Positions 1 through 9,480 of a DNA stretch of 64,000 nucleotides are shown one piece after another (the stretch's first letter is position 1; each line of letters starts with the position of its first letter). The stretch is from the NCBI GenBank assembly GCA_030849465.1, contig JARVLF010000010.1, forward strand, positions 310,001-374,000, read 5' to 3'. Below the pieces are notes generated by a model. That model was not told the origin of the DNA and made no database searches. It worked only from the letters and a program-made list of their open reading frames with translations. Position numbers and translations under genes: made by a program. The DNA comes from Moesziomyces globuligerus (Eukaryota > Basidiomycota > Ustilaginomycetes > Ustilaginales > Ustilaginaceae).

Positions 1-1
1 C

Positions 2-2014
2 CTCGTGCGCGCGTGCGCGCGCGATCGGCTCGACTGCCTCACATCGGTGCTGGATCGGTGGGCGGATGCAGCGCGCCTCGCGCGCGTCCTGGTGGACGAA
101 GAGCTCTTCCTCTCGACGCTGGCGCTGTGTCTCGTCGCCTCGCTGCCGCCCGGCAGCGAGGACGAGGCGATGGAGGGGTTGGCGCACTCGCGCACGGTGC
201 TCGACGGCGTCTCGGCGCACCTGGCGCACGCGGATCCGGTGGTGCGCAGGACGGGCATGCTCGTCGCCGAGCTCCTCAGCGCCCGCACCGCGCGGCAGGG
301 AGCCAAGACGCTCAGCTTCGGCGCGGGGATATGGGACGGAACGCACGACGGACGAGAGGAAGCTCGCGTCCTCCGCGCCCTCTATCATGCGTGGAAGCAC
401 CATGCTGCTGCGATCGCCGTCCACACGCACCGCTTCTCCAGCGATCCAGATGCCGCCCTGCATGCTCTCGGCTTCGGTACACAGCGAGACGAAGTGACTC
501 CACAGAAGGCAAAGACCGAAGCGCCGAGCAAGGCAAGGGCCGAGGGAGGTAAGACGAGGCGGTTGCCGGCGAGAGTAGCTCCACCACAACGCGATACGCA
601 GCCACGACGGCTGATCAGCGTCATAGGCTCGGACGACGAGCTGGGCTTGGACGACACACGGGCGGAAGGACCGCTACGCATGTTCCGTCAGTCCGCCCGC
701 AGCCAACGCACACGCAGCGTGAGCAGCGGCTCGTCGTCCTCGTCGAGCGCAGACAGCGACGCGGGCTCGGACGGCGACGAGATGCACAAGCTCGCCGCGG
801 ATCTCTCGGGGTTGGGCACGGACGAGGCGGCATCGCTGCTCTCTTCGGTTGCTCCTGCCTCGAGGCGGCGTGCGGGGGGTGAGGTGGATGACTTTGATGC
901 GGATCGGGAAGCGCATGCGCCCCAGTTCACGCAGCGCGTGCGGGCGCCCGTGTACGTGTCGCAGCTCTCGGCGCTGCTCAAGTCGTCGGCGCGACACGAG
1001 GTGAAGCTGGGGCTGAAGCATGCGGCTGCGCTCGTGTCGCGCAAGGCGACGACGCGGACGTTTGGTGGCGAGGTCGAGGAGAATGCGGTGGATCTGACGC
1101 TCGCGCTCGTCGCGCTGCACGACAACTTTGGCATCCGCAGCTTCGAGGCGATGCGCAGACAGGCGTTGGTGCAGCTCGCGTGCGCGGCGCCAGTGAGCGT
1201 AGCGGCGGTACTGACCGAACAGGTCTTCGGAAGCCAGTACAGCGCTGTCCAGCGAATGGCTATGCTGTATGCGCTGACCGAGGCGGCGCTGAAGCTCTCG
1301 GGGGCTGAGCAGGAGGAGCAGGAGGGGGCGGTGGGGATGGGCGAGAGGGCGGATGCGGTCGGTGCGCGTGCGCTTAGCGCTGCTCGTCAAATGGGCGAAG
1401 CTAGAGTGCCACAACTGCGTCGCGAACGGGATCTGCGCGTTCGCAGCTCGGGACTTGTTGAGCAACTCACTCCGCACTCGCTGCCCTCATCGGAGGGGAT
1501 GGGGTGGGAGTTGTTGGCGGGGCAGTTTATCTTTCCGCTGCTCAACCGGTTGTTGGCCTACCAGTCGTTGGCCCTGCGTGGGGCTGGATCGGGTGGGCTG
1601 TTTGCGCCCGACTCGCTCGCGCTGCTACTCGACACGCTCAGCATCCTCGTCTCGATCGCTCCCGCTTCGGTGCTACGTCGCATGGCGCCTTTGGTGCTCG
1701 AAGCCATCTCGACGGTGTTGTTGGCCCGGCCCGAGATGGACGTGTCGATAGCAGCGGCGTTGAACGCACTGGCCGTGCTCGTGCACGCGCACCTCGGCCT
1801 CGACCAAGCCGCTTCGCTCCTCGCCGACCCCACCGCCGTGCGCATGCTCAGGCAGCTCATGCAGCCCACCCAGTCGCTCTTCGCCCAACTCAACACCTCC
1901 CACGGTCTGGCAGGTAGGATCGCCGCAAAGGCAGCAGCCGTGCTGCTCCAGCTCGACCAGCTCGATCACATCCAGCAGACAAACGTCCGCAACGCGCTCG
2001 GCTTCGTCCCCTAA
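2..2014 (+). CDS. TEL2: Telomere length regulation protein Tel2, C-terminal part (5' end outside window)
   Basis: An open frame of about 670 codons enters from the left edge and stops at TAA. Its last two thirds match Tel2/TELO2. The conserved helical block lies at residues about 310-430 of the visible part (PVYVSQLSALLKSS, ENAVDLTLALVALHDNFG, FGSQYSAVQRMAMLYAL). Before it is an acidic Ser-rich linker with a GSDDEL motif near residue 207, at the place where TELO2 carries the DSDDE site that, once phosphorylated by CK2, binds the R2TP subunit Pih1. Known role: Tel2 with Tti1 and Tti2 forms the TTT co-chaperone that matures PIKK kinases (TOR, ATM, ATR) with Hsp90. A leftmost GTG near base 5 is not a credible start; the true N-terminus lies upstream of the window. 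The gene converges on the ISWI gene. Confidence 0.8.
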   Translation, partial: LVRACARDRLDCLTSVLDRWADAARLARVLVDEELFLSTLALCLVASLPPGSEDEAMEGLAHSRTVLDGVSAHLAHADPVVRRTGMLVAELLSARTARQGAKTLSFGAGIWDGTHDGREEARVLRALYHAWKHHAAAIAVHTHRFSSDPDAALHALGFGTQRDEVTPQKAKTEAPSKARAEGGKTRRLPARVAPPQRDTQPRRLISVIGSDDELGLDDTRAEGPLRMFRQSARSQRTRSVSSGSSSSSSADSDAGSDGDEMHKLAADLSGLGTDEAASLLSSVAPASRRRAGGEVDDFDADREAHAPQFTQRVRAPVYVSQLSALLKSSARHEVKLGLKHAAALVSRKATTRTFGGEVEENAVDLTLALVALHDNFGIRSFEAMRRQALVQLACAAPVSVAAVLTEQVFGSQYSAVQRMAMLYALTEAALKLSGAEQEEQEGAVGMGERADAVGARALSAARQMGEARVPQLRRERDLRVRSSGLVEQLTPHSLPSSEGMGWELLAGQFIFPLLNRLLAYQSLALRGAGSGGLFAPDSLALLLDTLSILVSIAPASVLRRMAPLVLEAISTVLLARPEMDVSIAAALNALAVLVHAHLGLDQAASLLADPTAVRMLRQLMQPTQSLFAQLNTSHGLAGRIAAKAAAVLLQLDQLDHIQQTNVRNALGFVP

Positions 2015-2423
2015 CTCCTCAATCGCATGCATGGATACGCAAAGTGTCGCGCCCCGATCGCCACGTGTGTGTGTCCGCTGAATACAGAGCTCGCCCCGCA
2101 GAGCCATGCATCATGCGCCGGCGAGGAATGGGCAGTGCCATAAGAGAGCGCGGCGACGGTTCCAGCAAACAACGCCGGCGAGATCGTCCTTCGCAACCTC
2201 GTGCACTCCGTCTCCCACAGCTCAGCAGATGCAAGCGCCGACGTCGCCACAAGCCCACAGTCCCTCGCCGTCCCATTCCGAGTGCCCTCCTCACCGCTCC
2301 TGCATCCCAGCTTGCGGGCACTCGACCTTCATCCGTCACCTTGTCCGATCGACGGCACACTTGCGCATCTGGTGCGCGCTGGATCCGATGCGATTCGCTG
2401 ACATTGCATTCACAGGTGTGTTT
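2015..2423. other. Convergent 3' intergenic region TEL2 / ISWI
   Basis: About 410 bases between the stop codons of two convergent genes. I see only short chance frames, no splice-linked exon and no repeat. It presumably carries the two 3' UTRs. Confidence 0.5.
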
Positions 2424-5400
2424 CTACTTTTTCTTCTTCTTTGCGGCGCCTGCGCTGGGCGTGCCGGCCCTGCTGCTGCCGGCGTTGCTCCCTGCATCGA
2501 GCTGGCGCTTCTTTCCGTTGGGCTTTGCCTTGTCCTCCTCGTCTTCCTTGAGTACGAGGAGGACGAGGGTGTTGCACCTCCTACCGAGCTCCTGGGGCGT
2601 CCTGCTCTTGATGAACCAGTCGAAGCGGAATCCGCTCCAGGCCATCACGTCCTTCTTGATGCGATCGTACGTGTCGCCCTCGCCGAGGCCGTACTCGGCG
2701 AGCTTGACGAGCAGGAAGCGATCCTCCTCCTCGGAATACGACTTGCCCTTGTTCTGACCGTAGTGCAGCTTGAGCTGGAGGAGCGGTTGACGGTAGGCGT
2801 TGACCTTGCGCTTGAGCACCGCCTCCTGGTTCTGCTGCTTGGCCAGCTTGTTCTCGCCCTCCTCGATGCGCGCGAGCAGCTTGGCGCTGTCGGCCAGCTC
2901 GTCGAGCCGCTCCCAAAACACCTTTGCATACTCGCGCACCTCCTTCTCCGTCTTGCCCGCTTCGGGCATGTCGGCCGCGATCAGCGCGTACGCCTTGCGC
3001 CCGTAGCGCTCGCAGCCACGCACAAACGTCTGGAACTCGCGTCGGTTCCAGTTGCCGAATCCCTCCTGCGCCAGCTGCTCCTTCTCCTCCACCTCCTCCT
3101 CCGTCAGCGCCTCGGCCGTGTCGATAAACTCCTGATCGCGCTTGCGCTCCTCCTCCACCTCGTCGGCCGTCTCGCCCTCGCCCACCTCACGCAGCGGCAC
3201 GCGGTAGCCGATCGAACGCTGGTAGGCCGCCGTCTCGCGCTCCTGCAGCTCCGCCAGCCGCGCCGGGTAGAACTGGAAGTCGTTGATGTTGATCTGCTTG
3301 GGCGCTCGCGGCGCCCTCGGCTGCGCCGGCTTCGGCCCCACCCGCATCGCATCGCGGTAGTAGTTGTCGATCGAGTAGTTGGCCTTGCGCTCGCGCTTGC
3401 TCGGCTCGATCCACAGCTGGCCGATCGGCTTGCGTCCCGAAAAGTCGCTGCCTTCCCAGTTGTACACCGTGTCCGACTTGAAGTTGTTGAGGTCGTCCAG
3501 GTTGAGGCTCTGGTACTTGGCCTGGATCTCCTGCGTGCGCGTCTCGCCCGACTTGATGATCTCGTCAATGTCGTCGTCGATCGACATGGTGTCCTTGCTC
3601 GTGATGATCATCTCGGCGCCGTGCTGGATCATGCCTACGAGGTCCTCCTTGGACTGCGCCGCTTTGGCCGCCTGCTGGGCGCGACCCTGCTGGATGACCA
3701 GCTGGTCGAGCCGCAGCTTCTGCGCCGCCCTCTCGAGGATGCGCTCCTCGATCGCATTCTCGGTGACGAAGCGGAAGACGTACACCTGCTTGGTCTGGCC
3801 GATACGGTGGGCACGGTCCATGGCCTGCAGATCCGCCTGCGGGTTCCAGTCCGAGTCGAAGAGCACCACGATGTCGGCCGTCGTCAGGTTGATGCCGAGG
3901 CCGCCCGCACGCGTGGTGAGGAGGAAGACAAACTTCTCCGAACCCGGCTTGTTGTACTCGTCGATGGCGGCGATGCGGTCCTCGTGCGCGGTGCCACCGT
4001 CGATGCGGCAATAGGCATAGTCGCGGAAGAGGCAGTAGTCTTCGAGGATGTCGAGCATGCGGCTCATCTGGCTGAAGATGAGCACGCGCGAGCCGTTGGC
4101 CTTCATCTTGCGCAGCAGCTTGTCGAGCTTCTTCATCTTGTCCGAGTTGAAGACGAGATGCTCGTCGGTGGTGTACGGCGGGCCCGGCTCGGCGCCGTCG
4201 AAGAGGTAGGGGTGGTTGCAGCACTTGCGCAGCTGCATGACGATGTTCAGGAGGCGCGTCTTGCCCTCCTTCTTGCCGACGCCGCCGTTGACCGCGTCGA
4301 TGTCCTTCTCGAGGATGCTCTTGTACCACTTGCGCTGCATCTCGGTGAGGCCGACAAAGAGGTTGATCTCCTTCTTGGGCAGCAGGCTCTTCTCGACGTC
4401 GGCCTTGACACGTCGGAGGAGGAAGGGGCGGAGCACCTTGTGGAGCTGCTGCACAACCTGGTCCTGGTTCTCCTCGCCCTTGCCCTTGAACCAGGACTCA
4501 AAGTCCTCCGAGTTGCTAAAGACGTCCGGCAGCAGGAAGTTGAGCAGCGACCAGAGCTCCATGAGGTTGTTCTGGAGCGGCGTGCCCGTGATGAGCAGGC
4601 GCGAGCGCGAGTTGAACGCGCGCACGATCTGCGACAGCATCGAGTCGACATTCTTGATACGGTGAGCCTCGTCGATGATGATGTACTCCCACGAGAGCTT
4701 CTTGAGCGCGCTCTTCTCGCGAAGGCACATCTCGTAGGTGGTGATGAGCACGTCAAAGTCCTGGGGCAGCAGGTGCTTCTGGATGACCTCTTCACGCTCC
4801 TCCCTGGAGCCCTTGAGCGTGACGACGTTGAATCCGGGCACCCAGCGCTGGAACTCGCGGTACCAGTTGTCGAGCGTCGACTTGGGCACGACGACGAGAT
4901 GGAAGCCGGGCGTGTCGCGGAAGTCGCGCAGGTAGCCGAGGAAAGAGATGGTCTGGAGCGTCTTGCCCAGACCCATCTCATCAGCGAGAATGCCGTTGAT
5001 ACCGTTGTGGTAGAGCGAGATCATCCAGTTGAGGCCCTGGACCTGGTAGTCGCGCATGGTGCCGCCCTTGACGTAGGCGGGCGATTCGTTAAAGACGAAC
5101 GTGTCCTCGTCCTCTTGGCCGCCCTCCTTGAGCAGCTCCTCGTCCTCCTCCTTTTCGGTCTTTCTGCGACGCTTGTCTCCGCCCTTCTTGGACTTCTTGG
5201 CGGCCGCCTGCTGCGACTCCTCGAGCATCTTGGCGAACTCCTCGTCGCGTTCCTTCTTGATGTCGATAAAGTGCTGGAAGAGCTCGGTCTGGTCGAGTAG
5301 GTAGGAGAAACGCTTCAAGCTGTCGGCGAGCTTGGACTTGTTCATCGTGTCGCGCTTGCGGTCGAGCGTCTCGTTCTGCGCCGCCTTGACGGCCTTTTCT

Positions 5401-5744
5401 TGCTGGCGGGCGGCTGCGCGTTGCTCCTTCTCGCGCTCCTTCTCGAGCTGCCGAGGCGTCTTGGAGGGCGACGTCATGGCGGCATCGCCGTCCTCGTCGA
5501 GCTCGTCGTTGTCGTCGTCCGAGGCGCTGCTGTAGCTGTCATTGTCGCGCCTGCTTGGCGGTGTCTGTGCTCTGGAAACGGAAGCCGAGGCGGTGGGAGC
5601 GCGACTGAGGTCGGCGGAGACGGGGATGTAGTCGGACAGCTTGTCCTGGTCCTCCCAGTTCTTGGCCTCGCGCATGGCCGGCGGGAGGGCGGAGGGTTTG
5701 AGATGGCCGTTGGAGCCGTTTGTGCCGTTGGGCGTGTTGGCCAT
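2424..5744 (-). CDS. ISWI: ISWI-family chromatin remodelling ATPase
   Basis: A single exon encodes 1106 residues from an ATG at 5744. Order of parts: acidic N-terminus (to about 210), SNF2 ATPase with motif I DEMGLGKT near 255-262, DEAH box near 356, helicase C domain ending in QAMDRAHRIGQT, then HAND, SANT (around 895-945, GNWNRREFQTFVRGCERYG) and SLIDE (around 1000-1055, SEEEDRFLLVKLAEYG) domains, and a Lys-rich tail. This order and length define ISWI (Isw1/Isw2, SNF2H), which slides and spaces nucleosomes using ATP and binds linker DNA through HAND-SANT-SLIDE. All ATPase motifs that I can check are intact. Whether it corresponds to yeast Isw1 or Isw2 cannot be decided here. The long frames on the opposite strand are codon-bias shadows. 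Confidence 0.96.
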   Translation of the reverse strand: MANTPNGTNGSNGHLKPSALPPAMREAKNWEDQDKLSDYIPVSADLSRAPTASASVSRAQTPPSRRDNDSYSSASDDDNDELDEDGDAAMTSPSKTPRQLEKEREKEQRAAARQQEKAVKAAQNETLDRKRDTMNKSKLADSLKRFSYLLDQTELFQHFIDIKKERDEEFAKMLEESQQAAAKKSKKGGDKRRRKTEKEEDEELLKEGGQEDEDTFVFNESPAYVKGGTMRDYQVQGLNWMISLYHNGINGILADEMGLGKTLQTISFLGYLRDFRDTPGFHLVVVPKSTLDNWYREFQRWVPGFNVVTLKGSREEREEVIQKHLLPQDFDVLITTYEMCLREKSALKKLSWEYIIIDEAHRIKNVDSMLSQIVRAFNSRSRLLITGTPLQNNLMELWSLLNFLLPDVFSNSEDFESWFKGKGEENQDQVVQQLHKVLRPFLLRRVKADVEKSLLPKKEINLFVGLTEMQRKWYKSILEKDIDAVNGGVGKKEGKTRLLNIVMQLRKCCNHPYLFDGAEPGPPYTTDEHLVFNSDKMKKLDKLLRKMKANGSRVLIFSQMSRMLDILEDYCLFRDYAYCRIDGGTAHEDRIAAIDEYNKPGSEKFVFLLTTRAGGLGINLTTADIVVLFDSDWNPQADLQAMDRAHRIGQTKQVYVFRFVTENAIEERILERAAQKLRLDQLVIQQGRAQQAAKAAQSKEDLVGMIQHGAEMIITSKDTMSIDDDIDEIIKSGETRTQEIQAKYQSLNLDDLNNFKSDTVYNWEGSDFSGRKPIGQLWIEPSKRERKANYSIDNYYRDAMRVGPKPAQPRAPRAPKQININDFQFYPARLAELQERETAAYQRSIGYRVPLREVGEGETADEVEEERKRDQEFIDTAEALTEEEVEEKEQLAQEGFGNWNRREFQTFVRGCERYGRKAYALIAADMPEAGKTEKEVREYAKVFWERLDELADSAKLLARIEEGENKLAKQQNQEAVLKRKVNAYRQPLLQLKLHYGQNKGKSYSEEEDRFLLVKLAEYGLGEGDTYDRIKKDVMAWSGFRFDWFIKSRTPQELGRRCNTLVLLVLKEDEEDKAKPNGKKRQLDAGSNAGSSRAGTPSAGAAKKKKK

Positions 5745-6644
5745 GGTGTAGGTACGGTGCCGGGGATGCCCGGGAAGATGTCGCGATGGCGATAAGCTGA
5801 TGGTGATGCGGCGAGAGGGACTGCAGTGGGTTCAGACGGCGGCGTCGGTTGTGGCGGGCCGAGGCTTGCTAGATGTCGGGCCTGCCTTGGGAGCCAGGGA
5901 GGTGAAGAAAGGGGGAAAGGCCGCGTATCTTTCCAGGAGCAACGAGCGTAAAGGTGGCTGTCGTCAGGAAGGACGGGCTTGATGTACACCTTGAGCGTGT
6001 GCAGGGAGCGTGCGGGTTGCAAGTGCTAGAAGGAGAGTGGGTGCGGTGTGACGAGGGGGATGCAAAAAAGGATGGTGGTGGAGACTCGAGGCGCGACGAG
6101 GTGTGGAGCTCGGGGGAAAGCAAGCTAGCAACGAGGAGCGCGCCTACGACGAGCTTTGGCGAGCTTTGGCGAGCTTTGGCTAGTCTTGTCGGGCACACGA
6201 CAAAGCGCTGTGCTGCCGCTGCTTGAGCGTCGATGCACGGGAGGAGGAGCAGCAGCTGCTGCTGCAAGGTTGACAGACCCGAAGAATTCTTCCCGGCCGG
6301 CACGCTCTCACCGCGGCAGCCCAGCGGCGAAAATAATCGCGAACGCGTCTCGGCGCCCTCATGAACACGCTCGCCTGACGCATCGCAGGGTGGAGCCGAG
6401 CATGCCACAACGCGTTGGGCGCGTAACTGCCCTGACGACGCCCTTTCGCACGAGTCCTCCTCGAGGCTTGCAGCTTGCCTACTGATGGCGACAGACCTCA
6501 CCTCATCGATTGCACCACAGTCGACGACAGAGAAACAAGACGTATCATTTCCATTTTGGAACCGAGCATGCGGCTGCACTTGACAGCACGGCAGCATCGA
6601 GCTTGACCCGCTCTGCATCGGGTCGACGGGTGGAGAGAGCCACT
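5745..6644. promoter_or_regulatory. ISWI upstream region and MTD1 3' region
   Basis: 900 bases between the start of ISWI and the stop of MTD1, both on the minus strand. No gene is recognisable. It contains a perfect triplicated 10-mer (6151-6180) and a GCAGCAGCTGCTGC-type palindromic triplet stretch near 6250. The ISWI promoter must lie here. Confidence 0.5.
6151..6180. repeat. Three tandem copies of a 10-bp unit
   Basis: GAGCTTTGGC occurs three times head to tail with no mismatch, about 410 bp upstream of the ISWI start. The function is unknown; it could be a transcription-factor array or simply slippage. Confidence 0.8.
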
Positions 6645-8381
6645 TCACTTTTGCGAGGTTTCCGAGAGCTCGCGGTACTCGACGAGGCGGAGGAGGTTCC
6701 TCTGGAGCATGGCGATGGTGGTCTTGCCGATGGCGGGGAGGTACATGGAAGCACGCGTCCTCACGTCGGGCTTGAAGTTCTTCTCGCTGGAAAAGTTGAC
6801 GCAGACGGCGCCGGGCTTGATCCACTCGGTCTCGATCTTGTAGTTGGGCGAGGGCACGCCGGCGATGACGACGTCGGCGGCACGGATGCACTCCTCGGCC
6901 GAGAGCGCGCAGCTCCTCACGACGTGGTGCGGGCGGAGCTGCGAGGCGGTGTTCTGGGCGTGCGCCTGCTTGACCATCTCGGAGCGCGCGCGTCCGTGCG
7001 GCGGCGGCGTCGAAGGCTCGGCGGCACGCTTGTTGAACTCCTGGATCGAGTCGATGTCGACCGAGTACACCTTGGCGCCGTCGTTGGAGAGCAGCGCGGC
7101 GAGCGGGCGGCCGACGACCTCGGAACGGTTGATCACGGTGATCGTCTTGCCGAACAGGCGGTCGCCGTACGGCAGCTCGCGGTCGTAGACGCCGATCGCC
7201 TCGAGACACTTGACCATGGCGAGCGGCGTGCAGGGGAGGATCGACTTGGCCATGCCGGGCGGCACCTGCTCGGCGTCGACGGCCGCCTCGCGGTTGGCAC
7301 GCTCCTCGGGCAGCTCGCGCGTGGTGCCGGGTGCGTTGCCGAGCTTGGCGGGCGAGATCCAGCGCACGTTGTGGTACATGTTCCAGCAGTAGCTAAAGTG
7401 CAGGCCCTCGACGTCCTTGCGCGGGTCGACGATCTGCTGCAGATACGTGTCCTGACGGCCAAAGAAGATGGGGTAGTAGACCATGATGCCGTGGACCTTG
7501 TCGTCGGCGTTGGCGGCGATGATGAGGTCCTCGACATCGGCCTCGAGGTCAAAGTCGGGCGCGCTGCCCTTGTGGTCGTCCTCCTTGACCTCGACCGAGT
7601 CGTCCCAGGTCTTCCAGATGTCAAACTCGATGCCGACGGCCTCGCACGCCTTGCGCGTCCACTCGGCGTAGGCGACGCTGGGCGGGCTCGGCGTGGCGAG
7701 GATGCCGACGAGCTTGGGACGCGACTTGCCCTGGTCGATGCGCGCCTGAATGGCCTGCTTGATGGCATCCTGGTAGGGTGCGGCGATGCCCGAGGCTTGG
7801 ACGAGCTTGCCCGGGTTGTCTGCGCTCGGGAGCGCACCGGGCTGGGCGGAGTGCTGAACGGTGGGCTCGGACATGCTGCTGGCTACGCCGCGAAGCACGT
7901 CGTTGGGCTGGACTGGGTCGAGGGGGGTGCCCTGGAGGTCAGAGGCACGTGCGAGGTCGGAGGCGGAGAGGTGGTAGCTCGGCTCAAAGTCGCACACGGT
8001 GGCTCGATGGAAAGTGTCGAGCAGCGTGTTGAACTGGACCTTGCGCTGTTCACGGACGTAAGCAGGCTCTCGGAGGGAACCCTTGCCGCGAAGCCGTGGG
8101 GTAAGAGGAAGCGCCGAAGAGGAAGAGGAAGCCGAGGTGGAGGTGGTGTTCTCGTGGGAGGACGAGGAAGGCGGGGAGGAAGGGCGGGCGAGTTTGTCGA
8201 GGAGCGAGTTAAGGTGGGAGAGGTCAAGGCCAGCGTTGTTGGACTTGAGCGAAGTGTGGAATGCCGAGGCCGAAGCGAGGGCAGGGGTTGCTTGAAGCGA
8301 CGAGGAAGCGGAGGAGGACGAGGAGGCGAGACTGGGCGTGCTCGTTCGAACTGAGCCGGTGGAAGCCGCAAGCGCAGACAT
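6645..8381 (-). CDS. MTD1: NAD-dependent methylenetetrahydrofolate dehydrogenase with N-terminal extension
   Basis: The last about 385 codons match yeast Mtd1, which oxidises 5,10-methylene-THF to 5,10-methenyl-THF with NAD+. Visible matches are ADDKVHGIMVYYPIF, RKDVEGLHFSYCWNMYHNVR, SILPCTPLAMVKCLEAIGVY, the dinucleotide fold VINRSEVVGRPLAALL followed by YSVDID, and IAGVPSPNYKIETEWIKPGA. Two Pro/Arg-rich loops are inserted relative to yeast. The conserved enzyme could start at the ATG at 7874 (MSEPTVQ, 409 residues). The frame is open much further: an ATG at 8381 adds 169 residues beginning with a Ser/Ala/Arg-rich stretch and AFHTSLK, typical of a fungal mitochondrial presequence, and another ATG lies at 8582. 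I give the 8381 start as a compromise; the enzyme identity is firm, the 5' end is not. A GTGAGT donor at 8935 suggests a 5' UTR intron. Confidence 0.85.
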   Translation of the reverse strand: MSALAASTGSVRTSTPSLASSSSSASSSLQATPALASASAFHTSLKSNNAGLDLSHLNSLLDKLARPSSPPSSSSHENTTSTSASSSSSALPLTPRLRGKGSLREPAYVREQRKVQFNTLLDTFHRATVCDFEPSYHLSASDLARASDLQGTPLDPVQPNDVLRGVASSMSEPTVQHSAQPGALPSADNPGKLVQASGIAAPYQDAIKQAIQARIDQGKSRPKLVGILATPSPPSVAYAEWTRKACEAVGIEFDIWKTWDDSVEVKEDDHKGSAPDFDLEADVEDLIIAANADDKVHGIMVYYPIFFGRQDTYLQQIVDPRKDVEGLHFSYCWNMYHNVRWISPAKLGNAPGTTRELPEERANREAAVDAEQVPPGMAKSILPCTPLAMVKCLEAIGVYDRELPYGDRLFGKTITVINRSEVVGRPLAALLSNDGAKVYSVDIDSIQEFNKRAAEPSTPPPHGRARSEMVKQAHAQNTASQLRPHHVVRSCALSAEECIRAADVVIAGVPSPNYKIETEWIKPGAVCVNFSSEKNFKPDVRTRASMYLPAIGKTTIAMLQRNLLRLVEYRELSETSQK

Positions 8382-9197
8382 GGCAGCCGAAGAAGAAGCG
8401 GCGTAAGAGGCGTCGAGAGACGAAGCGTCAGTCGTCAGGATTCGCGAGCAGGAGCACGGAGACAAGCGACGAGGGCGCTGAAAGGATGGAGTCATCGGAG
8501 CGAGAGGGGCAAGCCAGGCAGCAAGGCCGAGCTGGAAGCGGTGGGTCGAGTGGGGAAGACGTGGTGTGCAGAAGAGGCGCATGAAGTGGGTCTACGTGGT
8601 GTAGGCGTCTTCTGATGAAGCTAGCGGTGGGCGTCGGGATGGCGTTGTCCCAGGCTAGGGTTGTTGCGACGCTGAATCGAATACACAAGAGATGTTGACC
8701 GTTGTGCGAAAGACGAAGGAGATGGTGGAGCGAACGCAAGCTGGTCTCGATGGAGAGCGGTGCTTTGGACGGATGTTTGTGCAGCTGAGGTTGTCGTGAT
8801 GGTCGGTGTCGCTGCTGGCTGGCTGCAAGCGGCTGACCGCGGAGGTACGGGATCCGGGACGATGGGACGACGGGGGCTAGGGACAAAGAGCGCGAGCGAG
8901 GCGGGGAGACGAAGCGGAGCGGGGGTGATACTCACCTGTGCCGAACCAAGACGAACGCGTAGCTGTTGATGCTGCTCTTGACGAGGGCGTCGAGCCAACT
9001 CTGAGGCAGAGATGGGGCGGAATGGTGGGCGAGCAAAGGAGCAAGGGTCGGGACGAGGAGCGATGCGACTAGGTGAGCGGCACGGCGCAAAGGAGGCCCG
9101 AGGTGATCAGCGCTACGGGACACTGCCGACCAGCAACGACGCTCAGCAGCAGCAGCAGCTGTAGCAGCCGCCTCGTGCAGCGGGATTCAAGGCGAAG

Positions 9198-9212
9198 AAA
9201 AAAAAAAAAAAA
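9198..9212. repeat. Poly(A) run
   Basis: Fifteen consecutive A residues in the MTD1/SF3B6 intergenic region. It may act as a nucleosome-depleting tract in this divergent promoter. Confidence 0.7.
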
Positions 9213-9455
9213 GTGTCGGCCTGGTGCAGCTTGAATCGAGTCAAACCGAAAAAATTCTTGATAAGGGTCCTAATCTCTAGATCAGAGCTGCTGCTTCGGA
9301 AGAGCCACGCCTGGCAGCGGTAGAACGATCGGCTTCGCTTACGCTCCCGAAAAAAAGGCGTTGGAGAGCGCTGGCGGGCGGAGCTTGGAAGCGGCACTGC
9401 ACAGTGCAGTGACAATGCTCAGGAACACGCGTGCAGCCCGTCGTCCCCGCCTAGA

Positions 9456-9480
9456 CCGCTCTCGCCGCTCTCGCCGCTCT
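9456..9480. repeat. Tandem CCGCTCTCG repeat
   Basis: Nearly three head-to-tail copies of a 9-bp pyrimidine-rich unit, followed by a further related CTCGCCGCTCG. It lies about 60 bp upstream of a short ATG frame at 9542. Confidence 0.7.

Noticed and set aside
2106..5300. A 1064-codon plus-strand frame opposite ISWI
   Set aside because: It is antisense to the strongly conserved ISWI exon, is Leu/Val/Glu/Arg-rich as expected from GC-biased third positions, and shows no domain. Similar shadows lie opposite MTD1, CRS1, VPS33 and VPS1.
8936..9123. A minus-strand coding exon ending at a GTGAGT donor (NSYAFVLVRH)
   Set aside because: It has no ATG, and I tested the visible acceptors down to 8477: none joins it to the MTD1 frame without a stop. 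A 5' UTR exon is more likely, so it is not called as CDS.
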